A stretch of 19,616 nucleotides of DNA from Megamonas sp. UBA1792. GTDB lineage: Bacteria; Bacillota_C; Negativicutes; Selenomonadales; Selenomonadaceae. Positions 16,433 through 19,616 of the stretch are shown piece after piece. A program made the translations under genes and the position numbers. Position 1 is the stretch's first letter. Each line of letters begins with the position of its first letter. The notes below the pieces were generated by a model. The model saw only the letters and a list, made by a program, of their open reading frames with translations. It was not told the origin of the DNA and made no database searches. Location: NCBI GenBank assembly GCA_002315155.1, contig DCFY01000131.1, positions 8,674-28,289 on the forward strand, read 5' to 3'.

Positions 16433-18281
16433 TTTTTTTCCCCCAATCTACAACTTTCACATCAAGATTCGGGCAAATACCACACGCACTACATTCTCCA
16501 TGACGACAATCTTCTGTAAGCTCGCCTTTTAATGCACGATGATATTCGCGCAGCAAGAATTCCTTATTCACTCCGGGTGAAGTATGTTCCCATGGCAGCC
16601 TTTCTGTCACAGTGCGTTCTCTTTGATTATAAAAGCGTGGATCTATACCACACTTTTCGAATGCTTTAATCCAAATCTCATATTTAAACTGATCCGACCA
16701 ACCATCAAACTTCGCTCCATCCTGCCATGCCTGATGAATAACTTTTGCCAACCGACGATCACCTCGGGCAATCGCCCCTTCGAGATAGCTGACATGTGCA
16801 TCGTGATAGTTAAACTGTATCGATCGATCATGAATATGTTCCTTCAAAAGCTGCTGCTTACGTTCAAACTCTTCCAATGAATTCTGGGAAAACCACTGAA
16901 ACGGCGTATAGGGTTTCGGCACAAAACAAGCTGCGCTTACCGTTACCTTAACACCACGCCTGCCTTTGACTTCTTTATAAAGATCAACAACACGCTGTGC
17001 CAGCCGCGCAATACCAATAACATCTTCATCCGTTTCTGTTGGAAGCCCTATCATAAAATAGAGCTTGACCGACTTCCACCCTTGGCGGAAAGCAGCCGAT
17101 GCCGCTGTTATAAGATCCTCTTCCGTTACCCCTTTATTAATAACATCGCGCAACCGCTGAGTTCCAGCTTCCGGCGCAAACGTAAGACCACTTTTACGTA
17201 CCTTCTGCATTTTATGCGCAAGATCAATAGAAAAACTGTCAATGCGCAGAGATGGCAAGGAAAAACTAACCTTTTCATCCTTAAACTCATCCATAAGATC
17301 GTCAACAAGTGCCCCCAGACAAGAATAATCCGCCGAGCTCAGCGATGTCAGTGATATCTCATCATAGCCCGTTGTATCAATAAGCTTGCGTGCAAGATCC
17401 TTTAACCGTTTTTCCGTACGTTCGCGTACCGGACGATAAGCAATACCCGCCTGACAAAAACGACAGCCACGCGAACAGCCACGAAAAAGTTCCAGCATGA
17501 TGCGATCATGCACAATATCTATATACGGAACAACCGGTTTTTCCACAAAGTCAATCGCATCCATATCCTTAACAACGCGCTTATACACTATCTTTTTTGC
17601 ATGTTCGTCAATTATTTTAATTTCTTTGAATAGTTCTGCTTCATCATAAACAGGTTCATAGAAAGATGGCACATAAACACCATTAATTTCAGCGACCTGT
17701 TGCAGAAATCCGTTGCGGCCACCCTTGCGATTTTCTCTTTTCCACGTGCAAAAAGCTGCAGCAACCTCACAAATGACTTCTTCACCTTCACCTATAATAA
17801 AAAAATCAAAAAAAGCGCTGATTGGTTCCGTATTATAAACACATGGACCACCACCAACAACAAAAGTATCCGTATTGGAACGGTCTTTTGACCACAGTGG
17901 AATGTGTGCCAGATCAAGCATATTGAGCATATTCGTATAAATCATTTCATACTGCAAAGAAAAGCCTATTAAATCAAAGTCCTTGATTTCCGTAAAAGTT
18001 TCCAATGAAAACAACGGTATATCCTGCTCCCGCATCTTTGCTTCCATATCAATCCAAGGTGCAAAAACTCTTTCTGCTGCCGTATCCGCACGCTTATTAA
18101 GTACCTCATATAAAATTTTAATACCGAGATTTGACATCCCTACTTCATAGACATCCGGTAATGCAAGTGCAAAAGTACAAGCCACCTTCGAATGATCTTT
18201 TTTTATTGCATTCCATTCATTTCCTGTATAACGTGCAGGCTTGCTTACAGCCTGCAATACAGCAGGTTCCAGTTTTACCAT
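16425..18281 (-). CDS. B12-type radical SAM protein of unknown function (TIGR03960)
   Basis: The 618-residue protein has an N-terminal Rossmann-like part (about 30-250, with LPDVYEVGMSNLGIKILYEV and VVGGGPCVYNTEPISAFFDF) resembling the B12-binding region of related enzymes. A radical SAM domain follows, with the 4Fe-4S cysteines Cys269, Cys273 and Cys276 in FRGCSRGCRFCQAG. Later segments are TFAPEAGTQRLRDVINKG and LYFMIGLPTETDEDV. The C-terminus has a separate cysteine cluster at 592, 597, 600 and 603 that could hold a second metal site. Substrate and product are not known for this family. It is the first gene of the run that includes DUF2344 and rng and has its own promoter. GGAGG precedes the ATG. 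Confidence 0.9.
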   Translation of the reverse strand: MVKLEPAVLQAVSKPARYTGNEWNAIKKDHSKVACTFALALPDVYEVGMSNLGIKILYEVLNKRADTAAERVFAPWIDMEAKMREQDIPLFSLETFTEIKDFDLIGFSLQYEMIYTNMLNMLDLAHIPLWSKDRSNTDTFVVGGGPCVYNTEPISAFFDFFIIGEGEEVICEVAAAFCTWKRENRKGGRNGFLQQVAEINGVYVPSFYEPVYDEAELFKEIKIIDEHAKKIVYKRVVKDMDAIDFVEKPVVPYIDIVHDRIMLELFRGCSRGCRFCQAGIAYRPVRERTEKRLKDLARKLIDTTGYDEISLTSLSSADYSCLGALVDDLMDEFKDEKVSFSLPSLRIDSFSIDLAHKMQKVRKSGLTFAPEAGTQRLRDVINKGVTEEDLITAASAAFRQGWKSVKLYFMIGLPTETDEDVIGIARLAQRVVDLYKEVKGRRGVKVTVSAACFVPKPYTPFQWFSQNSLEEFERKQQLLKEHIHDRSIQFNYHDAHVSYLEGAIARGDRRLAKVIHQAWQDGAKFDGWSDQFKYEIWIKAFEKCGIDPRFYNQRERTVTERLPWEHTSPGVNKEFLLREYHRALKGELTEDCRHGECSACGICPNLDVKVVDWGKKNE

Positions 18282-18338
18282 TAAAAATTTCCTCCATCAT
18301 CGTTGAACAACTAAACAAGTCCTCTTCTGCTGTCCCAA

Positions 18339-18366
18339 ATTATATATATTGTACCATATAAAGCAA
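18339..18366 (-). promoter_or_regulatory. Promoter of the radical SAM-DUF2344-rng genes
   Basis: The minus strand shows a -35 TTGCTT (18361-18366), a 16-base spacer and a perfect -10 TATAAT (18339-18344). A second -10-like TACAAT with an upstream TGG lies within the spacer. The transcript would start near 18332, leaving about a 50-base leader before the ATG at 18281. Confidence 0.75.
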
Positions 18367-18372
18367 ACTTGT

Positions 18373-18395
18373 GCAGTGGCATTTCTATGCACTGC
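18373..18395. repeat. Small hairpin just upstream of the -35 box
   Basis: GCAGT and GCAT (18373-18382, one bulged G) pair with ATGC and ACTGC (18387-18395) around a 4-base loop. It sits six bases upstream of the -35 of the radical SAM promoter and downstream of the rodA terminator. It may be an operator or a second processing stem at the rodA mRNA end; no T tract directly follows on the minus strand. Confidence 0.4.
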
Positions 18396-18420
18396 GTGGA
18401 TCAACTTTTTTCCTCACGAT

Positions 18421-18478
18421 AAAAAGGAGCTGTCGCATTAAGCCTTCCCTCGGGGGAATCCGCTTATACAACAGCTCT
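18421..18478 (-). terminator. Long two-part terminator after rodA
   Basis: On the minus strand GAGCTGT and ACAGCTC form the base stem, TAAGC/GCTTA a middle stem and TTCCC/GGGAA an apical stem with a CCGA loop. The base is followed by CTTTTT. It starts about six bases after the rodA stop. The shape is longer and more branched than the other terminators here. Confidence 0.85.
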
Positions 18479-18483
18479 CTTAC

Positions 18484-19587
18484 TTAAAATAAAAGTTTCT
18501 GTTTACGCATGTAAATATTCAATAAAATTGCAATTGCCATGATATTCGTTGTTAATGAACTTACACCATAGCTCATAAGCGGCAACGGAATGCCTGTTAC
18601 TGGCATAATCCCTGTCGTCATACCCACATTGACAAGCACATGGAATACAAGCATTGAGCTGATCCCGACCGCCAGCAGCATGCCAAAGTTATCACTTGCA
18701 TCTCTTGCAATTCTGACTGCACGCCACAACAGAATAAGATACAGCCCCAGCAAGAATACAGCTCCTATAAAGCCAAGTTCTTCACCAACCACTGCAAAAA
18801 TAAAATCCGTATGATTTTCCGGCAAAAAATTCAACTGACTCTGTGTCCCGCCAAAAAGTCCTTTGCCAAAAAGCATGCCTGAACCAATAGCAATCTTTGA
18901 CTGAATAATATGATAGCCTGATCCCAGTGGATCTACATTGGGGTCCATAAACACCATAATACGCATTTTTTGATAATCTTTCAAAAAATGCCACAAAATT
19001 GGCAGACAGGCAACTCCAGCCATAAAAATTCCACCCAGCAAGCGCAAATTCACCCCAGCTGCAAAAATCATTCCAAAAAAAATCGCCATAAAAACAAGGG
19101 ATGTCCCAAGATCCGGTTGCTTTAACACTAGAAGAAAAGGAACTCCGACATAGGCTGCCACAGGCAAAAGATCTCGCAATGTATTAAGTTTGCCAATCTT
19201 ATCATCCAGCATAGCCGCAAGTGATATGATCATAATGATTTTGGAAAATTCAGATGGCTGAATCGTTATCGGACCAAGCTGTATCCAACGCTGTGCTCCA
19301 AGGGCTGAGTGTCCAAGCAGCATAACCGCCAAGAGCATGATAATATTGAAAATATATAACCGATGCCCATAACGCTGTAACATTTTATAATCAAAATTCA
19401 TAAGAAAGAATGCTAAAACACCATTAATCAGTGCAAACATTCCTTGTCTCTGTACAAACCAATAGCGTTCCTCACTCGGTGCGTTAATATGTGTCGCACT
19501 TCCGATTATAATAAGGCTCATAACAATAATCGCTACCGCCGTAAAAATAAGTGTAAAATCCATTCTACGCAGCCATCTTTTATTCAT
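18484..19587 (-). CDS. rodA: Rod-shape peptidoglycan polymerase RodA (SEDS family)
   Basis: RodA is an integral membrane glycosyltransferase that polymerises lipid II with a partner class B PBP during cell elongation. The 367-residue protein has about ten hydrophobic spans and the SEDS motifs GAQRWIQLGPITIQPSEFSK (97-116), LKQPDLGTSLVF, GSGYHIIQSKIAIGSG and FLPENHTDFIFAVVGEELGF. The last contains the aspartate (Asp261) essential for glycosyltransferase activity. MPVTGIPLPLMSYGVSS near the end is the last signature. Length and sequence fit RodA better than FtsW or SpoVE. GGGAG sits seven bases upstream of the ATG. It ends at a terminator. Confidence 0.94.
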   Translation of the reverse strand: MNKRWLRRMDFTLIFTAVAIIVMSLIIIGSATHINAPSEERYWFVQRQGMFALINGVLAFFLMNFDYKMLQRYGHRLYIFNIIMLLAVMLLGHSALGAQRWIQLGPITIQPSEFSKIIMIISLAAMLDDKIGKLNTLRDLLPVAAYVGVPFLLVLKQPDLGTSLVFMAIFFGMIFAAGVNLRLLGGIFMAGVACLPILWHFLKDYQKMRIMVFMDPNVDPLGSGYHIIQSKIAIGSGMLFGKGLFGGTQSQLNFLPENHTDFIFAVVGEELGFIGAVFLLGLYLILLWRAVRIARDASDNFGMLLAVGISSMLVFHVLVNVGMTTGIMPVTGIPLPLMSYGVSSLTTNIMAIAILLNIYMRKQKLLF

Positions 19588-19592
19588 AATAC

Positions 19593-19616
19593 TTACTCCC
19601 GTACCCCCTGCTTATC
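19593..19616 (-). CDS. Possible C-terminal end of an upstream gene
   Basis: In one minus-strand frame the last eight codons of the window read Asp-Lys-Gln-Gly-Val-Arg-Glu-stop, with the TAA five bases before rodA. That spacing, with the rodA ribosome binding site inside the end of this frame, is typical of an operon partner. The fragment is too short to identify. The alternative is that it is untranslated leader. Confidence 0.3.
   Translation of the reverse strand, partial: DKQGVRE

Overview
The window is a stretch of core chromosome from a diderm, Gram-negative-type Firmicute of the class Negativicutes, most probably a motile Selenomonadaceae-like anaerobe. The main evidence is at the left edge. 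There a secreted protein starts with a signal peptide followed at once by an SLH domain, the layout of the OmpM-type outer-membrane proteins that tether the outer membrane in this class. The other genes are Firmicute in type (Prp protease with an extended L27, CvfB, RsfS/YqeK, CheV, the paired TIGR03960/TIGR03936 genes). All genes read on the minus strand, so the transcription order is right to left.

In transcription order: (1) rodA (about 19.6-18.5 kb) ends at a long two-part terminator. (2) A well-formed promoter at about 18.35 kb drives a radical SAM protein of unknown function (TIGR03960), its 8-nt-overlapping DUF2344 partner (TIGR03936), and RNase G. (3) A consensus-like promoter immediately after rng, plus a structured leader, drives rplU-prp-rpmA. 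L27 carries the N-terminal extension that Prp removes. (4) Past the rpmA terminator, a 52-bp near-perfect hairpin and a possible promoter precede obg, yhbY, proB, proA, an unrecognised 49-residue membrane protein and nadD. These form a tight cluster for ribosome assembly, proline synthesis and NAD synthesis. (5) A terminator separates nadD from yqeK, an LCP-family protein, rsfS and cvfB. (6) cheV stands alone and ends at a strong terminator. (7) An RpiR-type regulator with its own terminator precedes a GH1 6-phospho-beta-glycosidase gene and a PTS EIIC gene. This is a small beta-glycoside uptake locus that lacks EIIA and EIIB here. (8) The OmpM-like gene runs off the left edge.

Most of the content is conserved housekeeping. 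I found no tRNA, rRNA, CRISPR array, insertion sequence, prophage or toxin/defence system, and no gene-free stretch longer than about 300 bases. The items most worth a second look are the L21-type leader, the hairpin in the obg promoter region, the terminator that splits nadD from yqeK/rsfS, the translationally coupled small membrane protein between proA and nadD, the uncharacterised radical SAM/DUF2344 pair, and TTG starts with perfect Shine-Dalgarno sequences on two ribosome-associated genes. Several start codons were moved downstream of the longest reading frame on ribosome-binding-site evidence, as noted in each entry. All coordinates and motifs were read by eye; nothing was searched or folded by software.
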